Source: Clostridia bacterium (GTDB taxonomy: Bacteria > Bacillota > Clostridia > Christensenellales > Aristaeellaceae). From it: a stretch of 64,000 nt of DNA. Position 1 is the stretch's first letter. Each line of letters opens with the position of its first letter. Location of the stretch: contig JAFXCE010000037.1 in the NCBI GenBank assembly GCA_017521565.1, positions 31,615 to 95,614 on the forward strand, in the 5' to 3' direction. Made by a program: the position numbers and the translations under genes. Shown in pieces: positions 1-7,156 of this stretch. The notes below the pieces were generated by a model. The model was not told the origin of the DNA and did no database searches. It saw nothing but the letters and a program-made list of their open reading frames with translations.

Positions 1-1301
1 ACGATGGTCGTGATCATCGGGCTCGCCATCACGGCCGGGTCAAGGCCCAGCTTCTTCGCGCCCATCGGCAGAAGACAGCCCACAGCCGCCGCCAGCACGA
101 TCGCAAAGAGCAGCGTGATGGACACCACGGCGGAGATCATGACGCTCGTACCAGAGAAGAGCATCATGCGCGCCATATTGACCGCCGCCAGCGCCGCGCC
201 GGAGACGACCGCCACGCGCACTTCCTTCCAAAGAACGCGCAGCCAGTTATGCAGCTCCACCTCGCCCAGCGCCATGTTGCGGATAATCGTGACCGAGGTC
301 TGGCTGCCCGAGTTACCGGCGGAGCCTGTGAGCATCGGGATGAACGCCGTAAGCACAACGGCCCCGGCAAGCACGCTTTCAAAGCTGGTGATGATTGTGG
401 AGGAAAGCGTCGCAGAGAGCATCATGATCATCAGCCACGGCAGACGGTGCGCCACCAGATGGAATACGCCCGCGTCCATATATTCCTCGTCGGAAGGAAT
501 AATAGCCGCCATCTTCTTGATGTCCTCGGTGTTCTCCTCGGTAATGACGTCGACGATATCGTCGATGGTGATGATACCGACCAGGCGGTTTTCCTTGTCG
601 GTGACGGCGATACTCGTCAGGTCGTATTTCTGGAAATCGTCCGCGACGGTCTCCTGATCGTCCGTCGTATAGGCGGATACGATGTTGGTATCCATGATAT
701 CGCGGATATAGGTGCTCTCCGGCGCGATGATCAATTTGCGCAGGGAGACCTGACCGACCAGCCTGCGCTGCTCGTCGATGACGTAGCAGGTATAGACGGT
801 CTCCTTGTCAATGCCGGTGCGGCGGATATAATCCATCGCCTTGCGGACGGTGAAATAGTCCCTCAGGTCGACGTATTCGATCGTCATCAGCGTGCCGGCG
901 CTGTTCTCCGGATAATTGAGGAACTGGTTGATCAGCTTCCGGGTGCTCTCGTCCGCATTGGCAAGCACCTTCTTGACGACGTTGGCGGGCATCTCCTCAA
1001 GGAAGTCAACCGTATCGTCAAGGAACATGTCATCCACCAGCGCCTTGAGTTCGGCGTTGGTCGCGCTCTCCGCGATGAGCTGCTGCTGATCGCTGTTCAT
1101 GTAGGAGAACACATCCGAGGAGATGTCCTTGGGCAGCATACGGAAGAGCTTGATCACCCGCGGGCTGTCCTCGACCTCCTCAAGGCCCTCTGCAATATCC
1201 ACCGGCAGACACTCTGCCGCTTTTCTCTTAAAATCCTGAATCCTGCCCGCATCCATCAGCGAAAGCAGCTCCAGAAAATCTCTGCGGAATTCATCCTCCA
1301 T
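1..1301 (-). CDS. mgtE: Magnesium transporter MgtE (3' end cut by window edge)
   Basis: MgtE imports Mg2+ through a dimeric membrane channel gated by cytoplasmic Mg2+-sensing domains. The 433 visible codons start MEDEFRRDFLELL and show, in order, the acidic helical MgtE N domain (about residues 1-130), two CBS domains (about 135-255, with DYIRRTGIDKETVYTCYV and DKENRLVGIITIDDIVDVI), and the first membrane helices with the family motif around LTGSAGNSGSQTS. Only about the last 20-30 residues should be missing. The start is fixed by a GAAGGAGGG ribosome binding site 6-7 bases upstream. It is transcribed in the same direction as addA but has its own promoter and a leader carrying a terminator, so it is probably regulated separately by attenuation. 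Family assignment is firm. Confidence 0.95.
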   Translation of the reverse strand, partial: MEDEFRRDFLELLSLMDAGRIQDFKRKAAECLPVDIAEGLEEVEDSPRVIKLFRMLPKDISSDVFSYMNSDQQQLIAESATNAELKALVDDMFLDDTVDFLEEMPANVVKKVLANADESTRKLINQFLNYPENSAGTLMTIEYVDLRDYFTVRKAMDYIRRTGIDKETVYTCYVIDEQRRLVGQVSLRKLIIAPESTYIRDIMDTNIVSAYTTDDQETVADDFQKYDLTSIAVTDKENRLVGIITIDDIVDVITEENTEDIKKMAAIIPSDEEYMDAGVFHLVAHRLPWLMIMMLSATLSSTIITSFESVLAGAVVLTAFIPMLTGSAGNSGSQTSVTIIRNMALGEVELHNWLRVLWKEVRVAVVSGAALAAVNMARMMLFSGTSVMISAVVSITLLFAIVLAAAVGCLLPMGAKKLGLDPAVMASPMITTI

Positions 1302-1360
1302 GGGAATTCCCTCCTTCATTTTCAGATTTTGATCCCTGAAAATGCAGGCTATACCCAAAA

Positions 1361-1397
1361 ACGGCGCAAAAACGCGCACAGCATCCGGCTGCGCGCG
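1361..1397 (-). terminator. Intrinsic terminator in the mgtE leader (attenuator)
   Basis: On the minus strand the arms GCGCGCAGC and GCTGTGCGC pair over nine base pairs (one G-U) around a CGGAT loop, followed directly by GTTTTT and a second T-run. It lies between the leader ORF stop and mgtE, about 60 bases before the mgtE start, so it would end transcription before mgtE unless the competing hairpin forms. Confidence 0.8.
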
Positions 1398-1443
1398 CTC
1401 TGCCCTTCGGTTTTAAATCGATAAACGGCAGAAAGACGCAGCC
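1387..1443 (-). promoter_or_regulatory. Predicted antiterminator hairpin in the mgtE leader
   Basis: On the minus strand GGCTGCG plus TCTGCC (bases 1443-1427) can pair with GGCAGA plus CGCAGCC (bases 1404-1387), giving 6 and 7 base pairs separated by a small internal loop. The second arm contains the 5' arm of the downstream terminator, so the two structures exclude each other. The first arm lies inside the last codons of the leader ORF, so a ribosome finishing that ORF would block the antiterminator. The fold was worked out by eye. Confidence 0.65.
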
Positions 1444-1505
1444 GACGGCGCATGCGCCCGGCGTTCTCGGGGTTTGCCCGCCACGCTACTGGGATAATCG
1501 TCCAC
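1413..1505 (-). CDS. Putative 30-residue leader peptide of mgtE
   Basis: A short ORF with a GTG start is preceded by GGAGGTGA at a good distance and ends in TAA. It encodes an acidic start (VDDYP), then a Pro/Arg-containing stretch (GKPRERR) and an Ala/Ser-rich end. It begins about 35 bases after the predicted -10 box, so it is the first thing translated on the mgtE transcript. Its 3' codons overlap one arm of the predicted antiterminator. Acidic or proline-containing nascent chains are known to destabilise ribosomes at low Mg2+, and Salmonella mgtA and mgtC use leader peptides this way. A similar role here is inference. I know no named family for it. Confidence 0.6.
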   Translation of the reverse strand: MDDYPSSVAGKPRERRAHAPSAASFCRLSI

Positions 1506-1540
1506 GTCTTTCACCTCCATATTGTCTTTATCCACGTTTA

Positions 1541-1569
1541 ACAATACGCCGATTTTGCACATTTGTCAA
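1541..1569 (-). promoter_or_regulatory. Promoter of the mgtE leader
   Basis: TTGACA (1564-1569) and TATTGT (1541-1546) are separated by 17 bases on the minus strand. It lies just downstream of the addA stop, so mgtE does not depend on addA transcription. Confidence 0.75.
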
Positions 1570-1592
1570 CCCGCACGCGCCAAATAACGGCA

Positions 1593-4500
1593 TCAAACCT
1601 GATATCCGATCCCCGCGCGAACCAGATAGAGCACGCGCTCCCTGACCGGCTGTTTCGTGATCCTTGCCAGCGCATCCGCATACATCTCCAGCTGCGGCCT
1701 GTGCCGCGCGATCACCGCAGGAACGTCCGCAGGGGAATCCGTCTTGTAATCGACGAGCACCCACCCGCCGTCCTCCTCAAAGCAGCAGTCGATCACGCCC
1801 TGAACGAGCTGTATCTCGCCGTTTTCCGCCGTCCTGCGGAAGGTAAATGCCCATTCCCGCTCCACGCGTGCGCTCGCCAGCAGACGCACGCCCAGCGGCG
1901 CCGCGAAAAAGTCAACCAGCATCCGCAGCGGCACCGCGTCGTACTCTGCCTGCGTCACCACGCCGTCCTCGCGCATCCGCGCCGTCTGCGCGTAAATCTC
2001 TGCTTCAAGGCTTGTCGTCCGCCGCAAAGCGTTCAGATCGAGCATGCGCATCATTCTATGGAACGCCGTGCCGATCTGCGCGCCGGTCATCGCCTTTTCC
2101 TGCATGAACCGCGGCAGGCGGATGATTTCCGTCTCCCGGCCTTCTGTCCCTGGCGCTGCAGGCTCGTCCATATCCGCCTGCGCTGCGCGCTTCTCGTCGC
2201 GCAGGACTGCGCTGACGCTCGTCTTGCGTACGGCGCTGCGCGCATCCTGCGGCGCAAAATCCAGCAGGCGGATCAGCTCACCGTCGCATAGCGCCGTGCT
2301 TTCCAGCTGCGCAAGCAGACGCTGTACGCACTCGTCGCTTCGCCTGCGCTCCTGTATCACCGCTTTTCCCGTGTGCGCATACACATGCCAGCGGGATTCC
2401 CCAACCGAAACTGCCTCCTCGCGGATCGTCAGGCACGCGCCTGCCTGCACAAGCGCCGGGCAGACCATATCCAGCCCCGTGCGCATTGCGCGCAGGCCCG
2501 CTGTCGTATCGCCCTGCATCCAGCCCGGCTGCGGCGCATCGCCCGCTGTTTCGCCGATAAGGATCAGCCGCTCCCTCGCGCGCGTCATCGCGACGTAGAG
2601 AATGCGCACCTCCTCGGCCAGCTGCTCCCGCTGCGTGACCACGCGGATGGCACGCCGCAGCAGCGTGTCGCGTTCGCTGCCCAGCGCCGTATCGATGCAC
2701 GGCAGCCCCACGCCCAGCTGCGCATGCAGCAGCAGCCGGTCGCGCTTGCTCCCCCTGCGCATCCTGCGGCCCATGCCCAGCACAAACACCACCGGAAACT
2801 CAAGTCCCTTGCTCTTGTGCGTCGTCATGATGCGCACGACGTCCTCGCTCTCGCTAATGGCGCTCGCGCTCATGGAATCCCCGCCGGCGCGCAGCCGCTC
2901 CGCGTAGCGCAGGAACGCCGTCAGCGAACCACCCTGCGCCTGCATAAACGCACGCGCGCGGGAGATCAGCAGGTTCAGATTTGCCTGACGCGCCGCGCCG
3001 CCGGGCAGCGCGCCCGAAGCCGCGAGAAAATCCGTCTCCGCATAGATCCGCTCAATCAGCCTGTCCACGCCCTGATGGCGCGCGCACAGCCTCCACCGGG
3101 CGATCTTTCTCTCGAATTCGCCAAGCCTCGCCGAAAGCGCATCGTCCATCTCCTCGCGATAGCGGCGCACAGCCTCATGATACGGCACATGCACATCCGG
3201 CGTATGGATGCGGATTCTCGCCAGTTCCTCCTCGTCCATGCCCATCGCAGGGCCGCGCAGCGCCGCAATCAGCGCCTCATCCTGCGCACCGCTTTCAATC
3301 GCCTGCAGCAGCGCCGTCATCGCGCGGATCTCGGGAATGTCAAAGTATCCCTCCCCCGCATCGCAGAACACAGGAATACCCTCCCGCTGCAGCACCTCCG
3401 CCGCCAGCGGAGCCTGTGCGCGCGCCACGCGCATGAGCACCGCCATATCTCGATAGGCGAGCGGCCGTTCTCCGCCGGCCTTGCTGTCGTAAAACGGCGT
3501 TCCCACCAGTTCCTTGATGCGCTGCGCCGCAACGAGCGCCTCGCGCTCAATGGCCGCCAGCTCGCGTTCGCTGTCCTGTCCGTCCTCCGGCTCGTGCCCG
3601 CCTTCCTCCGTCTCCGGGGTGTCCCCGGAATAGACCAGATGCAGCTCCGCCGGCGGGTCCTCGCCCGGCAGCGTAAGCCCCGGGATCAGCGCCTCACGCG
3701 CATCGTATTCAATCTCCGTCACATCGCCGCGCATGATGCGCGCAAACACGGCATTCACGCTGCTTAGCACATTCGCCCGGGAACGGAAGTTGCGCTGCAG
3801 GTCAATGCGCCGCGCGCTGATCTCCTCCTCCCGGTCATACCTCGCCGCCTTTTCAAGGAAGAGCGACGGTTCCGCCTGACGGAAGCGATAGATGCTCTGC
3901 TTCACATCGCCGACAAGGAACAGCCCATCCTCTCTGGCAAAGCTCCCGATAATCGCCTCCTGAATGGCGCTTGAATCCTGATATTCGTCGATAAACACAT
4001 AGCGATACTGCGCGCCAAGCGCCCGCTGCACCCCTTCATGCTGCAGCGCAGCCAGCGCTCCGTGCTCCAGATCGTTAAAATCCAGCACCCCGCGCTGCCG
4101 CTTTGCCGCCGTATACAGCGCATCGTACGTGCGCACCAGCTCGCCGACGCCCCGCAGCGGCAGATGCGTCAGCAGCATATCCTCCGCCGCCTCGTCAATC
4201 GTCGCGCCAAAGGTCTCCTTCAATCCGGCGATCGCCTTTTTAAGCGCATCCCTGCGCTTTTTAACCTGATCGGCGACGTCCTCATCGAACAGGTCGCCCT
4301 TCTTTTTGCGCCCCAGCGTGCAGAATGCCGCAGTCTGCAGCGCCGTGCGCAGGGGCATGTAGCCCGCCCCTGCCGCATCAAGGAGCGTATCGAGCAGCGC
4401 CAGATCCTCCGCGCAGGCCGCAGCGTAGTGCGCCGGGCCGCCCTCACCGTAGCAGAGTGCATGCGTTTTTTCCGCCTCAGCATGCAGCTGCGCCAGCTGC

Positions 4501-5129
4501 TCGCCCGCATCCGAGAGCAGAAGGCGCACCGCCCCGCTTCTCTCAAGCGCATCCGCGCCGCCTGCGCAGACGTTTTCCGCCTGCTCAAGCCAATCCCAGG
4601 GATCAGGCCGCGTCATCATGAAGCGATGCAGGCCCTGCGCCAGCTCCGCCAGTTCTTCCTGCGTGTAGCAGCTATCCGCCGCCAGAAAAGCCTCGCTCCC
4701 CACGTCGTAACAGGCATAGAGCGCATCCTCCATCGCCTGCCGGGCGAGCACGCCGCATTCCTGCTCATCCCCGATGCGGAATGCCGGATCGATGCCCAGC
4801 GCTTCAAAATGCTCGCGCAGGAGATTTCCGCAAAAGCGATGCAGCGTTGAAATGCTCGCGCGCTGCAGCGCCATCACCTGCTCAGAGAGCGCGGGATTCT
4901 CCTGCGCCGCACGGGAAAGCGCCTCGCCGATACGCTGGCGCATCTCGCCTGCGGCCGCGTTGGTAAACGTGACGACCAGCATCTCATCCACCGGGCAGCC
5001 CTCTTTCGCCAGCTGCACAATGCGCTCCACCAGCACGGCGGTCTTGCCTGATCCCGCTGCCGCACAGACGATCAGGGAATGCCCCCTGTCTGTGATCGCG
5101 TCAAGCTGCTGCTGTGTCCAGTTCGGCAT
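1593..5129 (-). CDS. addA: AddA, helicase-nuclease subunit of AddAB
   Basis: AddA is the UvrD-like 3'-5' helicase and nuclease subunit of the AddAB complex, which resects double-strand breaks and loads RecA after Chi recognition. The 1178-residue protein has the Q motif WTQQQLDAI, a Walker A AAGSGKT near residues 24-30, the Walker B/DExx motif VFIDEYQDSS, motif III GDVKQSIYRFRQAEPSLF, motif V-like MTTHKSKGLEFPVVFV, and a C-terminal RecB-family nuclease motif VLVDYKTD. Length is normal for the family. The start MPNWTQ has GGAGGGACAG upstream. The partner addB is normally just upstream in the same operon. Here the upstream neighbour is a divergent Tat-signal gene, so addB must lie elsewhere or be missing. 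Confidence 0.95.
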   Translation of the reverse strand: MPNWTQQQLDAITDRGHSLIVCAAAGSGKTAVLVERIVQLAKEGCPVDEMLVVTFTNAAAGEMRQRIGEALSRAAQENPALSEQVMALQRASISTLHRFCGNLLREHFEALGIDPAFRIGDEQECGVLARQAMEDALYACYDVGSEAFLAADSCYTQEELAELAQGLHRFMMTRPDPWDWLEQAENVCAGGADALERSGAVRLLLSDAGEQLAQLHAEAEKTHALCYGEGGPAHYAAACAEDLALLDTLLDAAGAGYMPLRTALQTAAFCTLGRKKKGDLFDEDVADQVKKRRDALKKAIAGLKETFGATIDEAAEDMLLTHLPLRGVGELVRTYDALYTAAKRQRGVLDFNDLEHGALAALQHEGVQRALGAQYRYVFIDEYQDSSAIQEAIIGSFAREDGLFLVGDVKQSIYRFRQAEPSLFLEKAARYDREEEISARRIDLQRNFRSRANVLSSVNAVFARIMRGDVTEIEYDAREALIPGLTLPGEDPPAELHLVYSGDTPETEEGGHEPEDGQDSERELAAIEREALVAAQRIKELVGTPFYDSKAGGERPLAYRDMAVLMRVARAQAPLAAEVLQREGIPVFCDAGEGYFDIPEIRAMTALLQAIESGAQDEALIAALRGPAMGMDEEELARIRIHTPDVHVPYHEAVRRYREEMDDALSARLGEFERKIARWRLCARHQGVDRLIERIYAETDFLAASGALPGGAARQANLNLLISRARAFMQAQGGSLTAFLRYAERLRAGGDSMSASAISESEDVVRIMTTHKSKGLEFPVVFVLGMGRRMRRGSKRDRLLLHAQLGVGLPCIDTALGSERDTLLRRAIRVVTQREQLAEEVRILYVAMTRARERLILIGETAGDAPQPGWMQGDTTAGLRAMRTGLDMVCPALVQAGACLTIREEAVSVGESRWHVYAHTGKAVIQERRRSDECVQRLLAQLESTALCDGELIRLLDFAPQDARSAVRKTSVSAVLRDEKRAAQADMDEPAAPGTEGRETEIIRLPRFMQEKAMTGAQIGTAFHRMMRMLDLNALRRTTSLEAEIYAQTARMREDGVVTQAEYDAVPLRMLVDFFAAPLGVRLLASARVEREWAFTFRRTAENGEIQLVQGVIDCCFEEDGGWVLVDYKTDSPADVPAVIARHRPQLEMYADALARITKQPVRERVLYLVRAGIGYQV

Positions 5130-5254
5130 ATCTGTCCCTCCGTCGGCGTCTCGCCATTATTCTCTTTGTTCATTATAGCACAACAAAAAGCGCCGCGGAA
5201 GCATCCGCGGCGATGCGCCTCCCGGTTTTCACGTTCTAACATTTCTGGAAATCA

Positions 5255-5283
5255 TTGACGCATAACGTCGCGTCTGATATAAT
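5255..5283 (+). promoter_or_regulatory. Promoter of the Tat-exported protein gene
   Basis: TTGACG (5255-5260) and a perfect TATAAT (5278-5283) with a 17-base spacer, followed by AAGGAGGA and ATG at 5323. This is one of the strongest-looking promoters in the window. Confidence 0.85.
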
Positions 5284-5322
5284 ATTCACAGATTATATCG
5301 TACTTCAAGGAGGAACTATTCC

Positions 5323-5937
5323 ATGATTCAGTCCCGTCGTGATTTCCTGAAGAACGCCGGCAAGGTCGCCGTCGCCGCGTCCGTCGCTTCCGTCGTCCCG
5401 ATGAGCGCTCTGGCTGAGAAGCCGGCCCATCCGTTCACCTACGTCCACCTCGATCCGGAAGCCACCGCCGATCGTGCGTACGCTTCCTTCACCCAGATGG
5501 GCGGCTGCTGCGTGGCCGTCGCCGACGCCATCATCGGCCAGCTGGCTGACGTTGTGGGCGCTCCGTTCGATGGCGTGCCGGTTCAGATCTGGACCAACGG
5601 CGGCGCTGGCTATGGCCAGAACTCCCTGTGTGGCTGTCTGGGCGGCGCTGCCGGCGCGATCGGCCTCGTCTGCGACAAGGCGACCTCCAGCGCGCTCCTT
5701 AAGGAGCTGATGACCTGGTACAAGGAGAGCAACCTGCCGGTGTATGACCGTGGCGAGAAGGCTCTGGCGCAGGTCGTTCCGGGTTCCGTGAACTGCATCG
5801 ACTCCCTGAGCAAGTTCTTTGCTGCTTCCGGCGTCTCCTCTATGAGCGATCCGGGCCGCATCGTCCGCTGCTCCTGCCTCGCTGCCGACGTCGCCAAGAA
5901 GACTGTCGAGCTGCTCAACGCGCACTACGGCGTGTAA
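5323..5937 (+). CDS. Tat-exported Cys-rich protein resembling the C_GCAxxG_C_C family
   Basis: The N-terminus has a twin-arginine signal (SRRDFLKNAGK, then a hydrophobic stretch to SALA near residue 30), which suggests export of a folded, possibly cofactor-bearing protein. The mature part has clustered cysteines in MGGCCVAVADAI, SLCGCLGGAAGAIGLVC, VNCIDSL and RCSCLAADVA, spaced like the redox-active C_GCAxxG_C_C family and split-Soret cytochrome relatives. No CxxCH haem motif is present. It is monocistronic, with its own strong promoter and terminator. A redox or metal-binding role outside the membrane is inferred, and the substrate is unknown. Confidence 0.6.
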   Translation: MIQSRRDFLKNAGKVAVAASVASVVPMSALAEKPAHPFTYVHLDPEATADRAYASFTQMGGCCVAVADAIIGQLADVVGAPFDGVPVQIWTNGGAGYGQNSLCGCLGGAAGAIGLVCDKATSSALLKELMTWYKESNLPVYDRGEKALAQVVPGSVNCIDSLSKFFAASGVSSMSDPGRIVRCSCLAADVAKKTVELLNAHYGV

Positions 5938-5965
5938 GCTCCAGATCCGTTTACACTTGATCATC

Positions 5966-6011
5966 AAAGAACGCTTCCGAATCGGAAATCCGACGCGGAA
6001 GCGTTCTTTTT
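5966..6011 (+). terminator. Terminator after the Tat protein gene
   Basis: AAAGAACGCTTCCG pairs with CGGAAGCGTTCTTT around a 16-base loop and is followed by Ts. The matching A-run on the other side could let it also serve the converging gene at 6090-7052. Confidence 0.85.
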
Positions 6012-6089
6012 CTGTTCATTTTGTGATGTAAATCCGATCGCAGACCATCAGCAGCGTATGCAAAAACACAAGATATACAGCGGTTTGTT

Positions 6090-7052
6090 TTACAGCAGCC
6101 TGCGCCCGACGGCATTCAGCCACAGCATGCAGACGAGCAGCGAAAGCAGCGCATACACGGCGCCGGTTACGCCTGCAAGGCCCATCAGGCAGCCAAAGTC
6201 CGCACGCGTCAGCAGCGCAATAAGCGCCAGCGTGCCAAGCGGCGCGGCAATCTCCGCCTTCGGCTTCCGCCGCATCATAAACAGCTTTCTTGCAAACAGC
6301 CCCTTTGCCGCCACACAGGCCAGATACGCCGCGCAAAGCGCCGTGCAGGCGCAAAGCACCATCCCGATCTGCCATCCATCCTCCGCAATCCGCTGCGCCA
6401 GCGCATGGCGCACACCCGGCAAGGCAAACGCCGCCGCAGCTGCCAGCCCCATCAACACGCCGCCGAGGCCCACCCGGCGGATATGCCCTTCGCTGCGAAG
6501 GCGGGGCGCACAGACAAAGGACGGAAACGCCGCGCAAAGCGCATACAGCATCAAAAGCGCATACGCGTCCATGTGTTCCGGCTGCATCACCGCACCAAAG
6601 CCGTCGCTGGGCGCCTGTGGCATCATCGCAAGCAGCGCCGCAGCGCAAAGCGCCATGCTCAGCGCACAGAGCGCATACATCCCCCTGCCCAGCCACACGC
6701 CGTGCCGCTGCGATACCATCTCCGGCAGACTCTGCCCGTCATGGCGAATGGACACGAAGAGCGCCAGCATGCTGATCACGCCGCCCGGCAGCGCAGCCGC
6801 CAGCACCGGAACAAACGCAAGGGGATCCCCCTGCGCCTGCAGCAGCCTTGTGCAGGCCATGCCCTGCAGAAAAGCAAGCGCCAGCGCATAGCAGACAAAA
6901 AGCAGCAGCCAGCCGCCGCGCTTTTCGCCCGTCCGTTCGCAGCGGGGCGTGCTGCGGGAAGGATTGATCCCCCACGCGCGGCCAAGCCAGCCGCCAAGAA
7001 TGATGTATATCAGCGCCAGCAGCGCAAGCGCCGCATATGCAGTCCGTTCCAT
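6090..7052 (-). CDS. Unknown multi-pass membrane protein
   Basis: This 320-residue protein has about eight hydrophobic segments, starting with AYAALALLALIYIILGGWLG and including several Ala/Leu/Cys-rich helices, joined by short basic loops (for example FARKLFMMRRKPKAE). I cannot assign it to a transporter or enzyme family from motifs. The layout is loosely like a small permease. The ATG has GGAGGAAAGC upstream, and an extended -10 box (TGCTATAAT, 7094-7099 on the minus strand) lies about 45 bases before it, so it is probably expressed alone. An overlapping ORF in another frame (6016-6696) is a composition artefact. Confidence 0.65.
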   Translation of the reverse strand: MERTAYAALALLALIYIILGGWLGRAWGINPSRSTPRCERTGEKRGGWLLLFVCYALALAFLQGMACTRLLQAQGDPLAFVPVLAAALPGGVISMLALFVSIRHDGQSLPEMVSQRHGVWLGRGMYALCALSMALCAAALLAMMPQAPSDGFGAVMQPEHMDAYALLMLYALCAAFPSFVCAPRLRSEGHIRRVGLGGVLMGLAAAAAFALPGVRHALAQRIAEDGWQIGMVLCACTALCAAYLACVAAKGLFARKLFMMRRKPKAEIAAPLGTLALIALLTRADFGCLMGLAGVTGAVYALLSLLVCMLWLNAVGRRLL

Positions 7053-7093
7053 GCTTTCCTCCGAAACCTGTTCATCCGTTTTCTATCGTCTTT

Positions 7094-7102
7094 ATTATAG
7101 CA
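7094..7102 (-). promoter_or_regulatory. Extended -10 element for the membrane protein gene
   Basis: Minus-strand TGCTATAAT (TATAAT at 7094-7099) with no convincing -35 box, as is usual for extended -10 promoters. It sits between the terminator of the foldase gene and the ATG at 7052. Confidence 0.55.
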
Positions 7103-7113
7103 TATCATGGCGG

Positions 7114-7143
7114 CATAGAAAAAGAGCGGCCCGAAAGCCGCTC
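7114..7143 (-). terminator. Terminator of the foldase gene
   Basis: Minus-strand GAGCGGC / GCCGCTC with a TTTCGG loop (7124-7143), followed by TTTTT. Confidence 0.85.
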
Positions 7144-7156
7144 CTGATATTTTTGA

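Noticed and set aside
249..1424. Long plus-strand ORF opposite mgtE
   Set aside because: It is a shadow of the minus-strand mgtE frame, which has a ribosome binding site and full family motifs.
1302..1569. M-box (Mg2+) riboswitch upstream of mgtE
   Set aside because: The conserved M-box core sequences were not seen; the leader is better explained by a short ORF and attenuator.
6016..6696. Cys/Gly-rich minus-strand ORF inside the membrane protein gene
   Set aside because: Overlaps a better frame with a ribosome binding site and membrane helices; composition is typical of an off-frame reading of GC-rich DNA.
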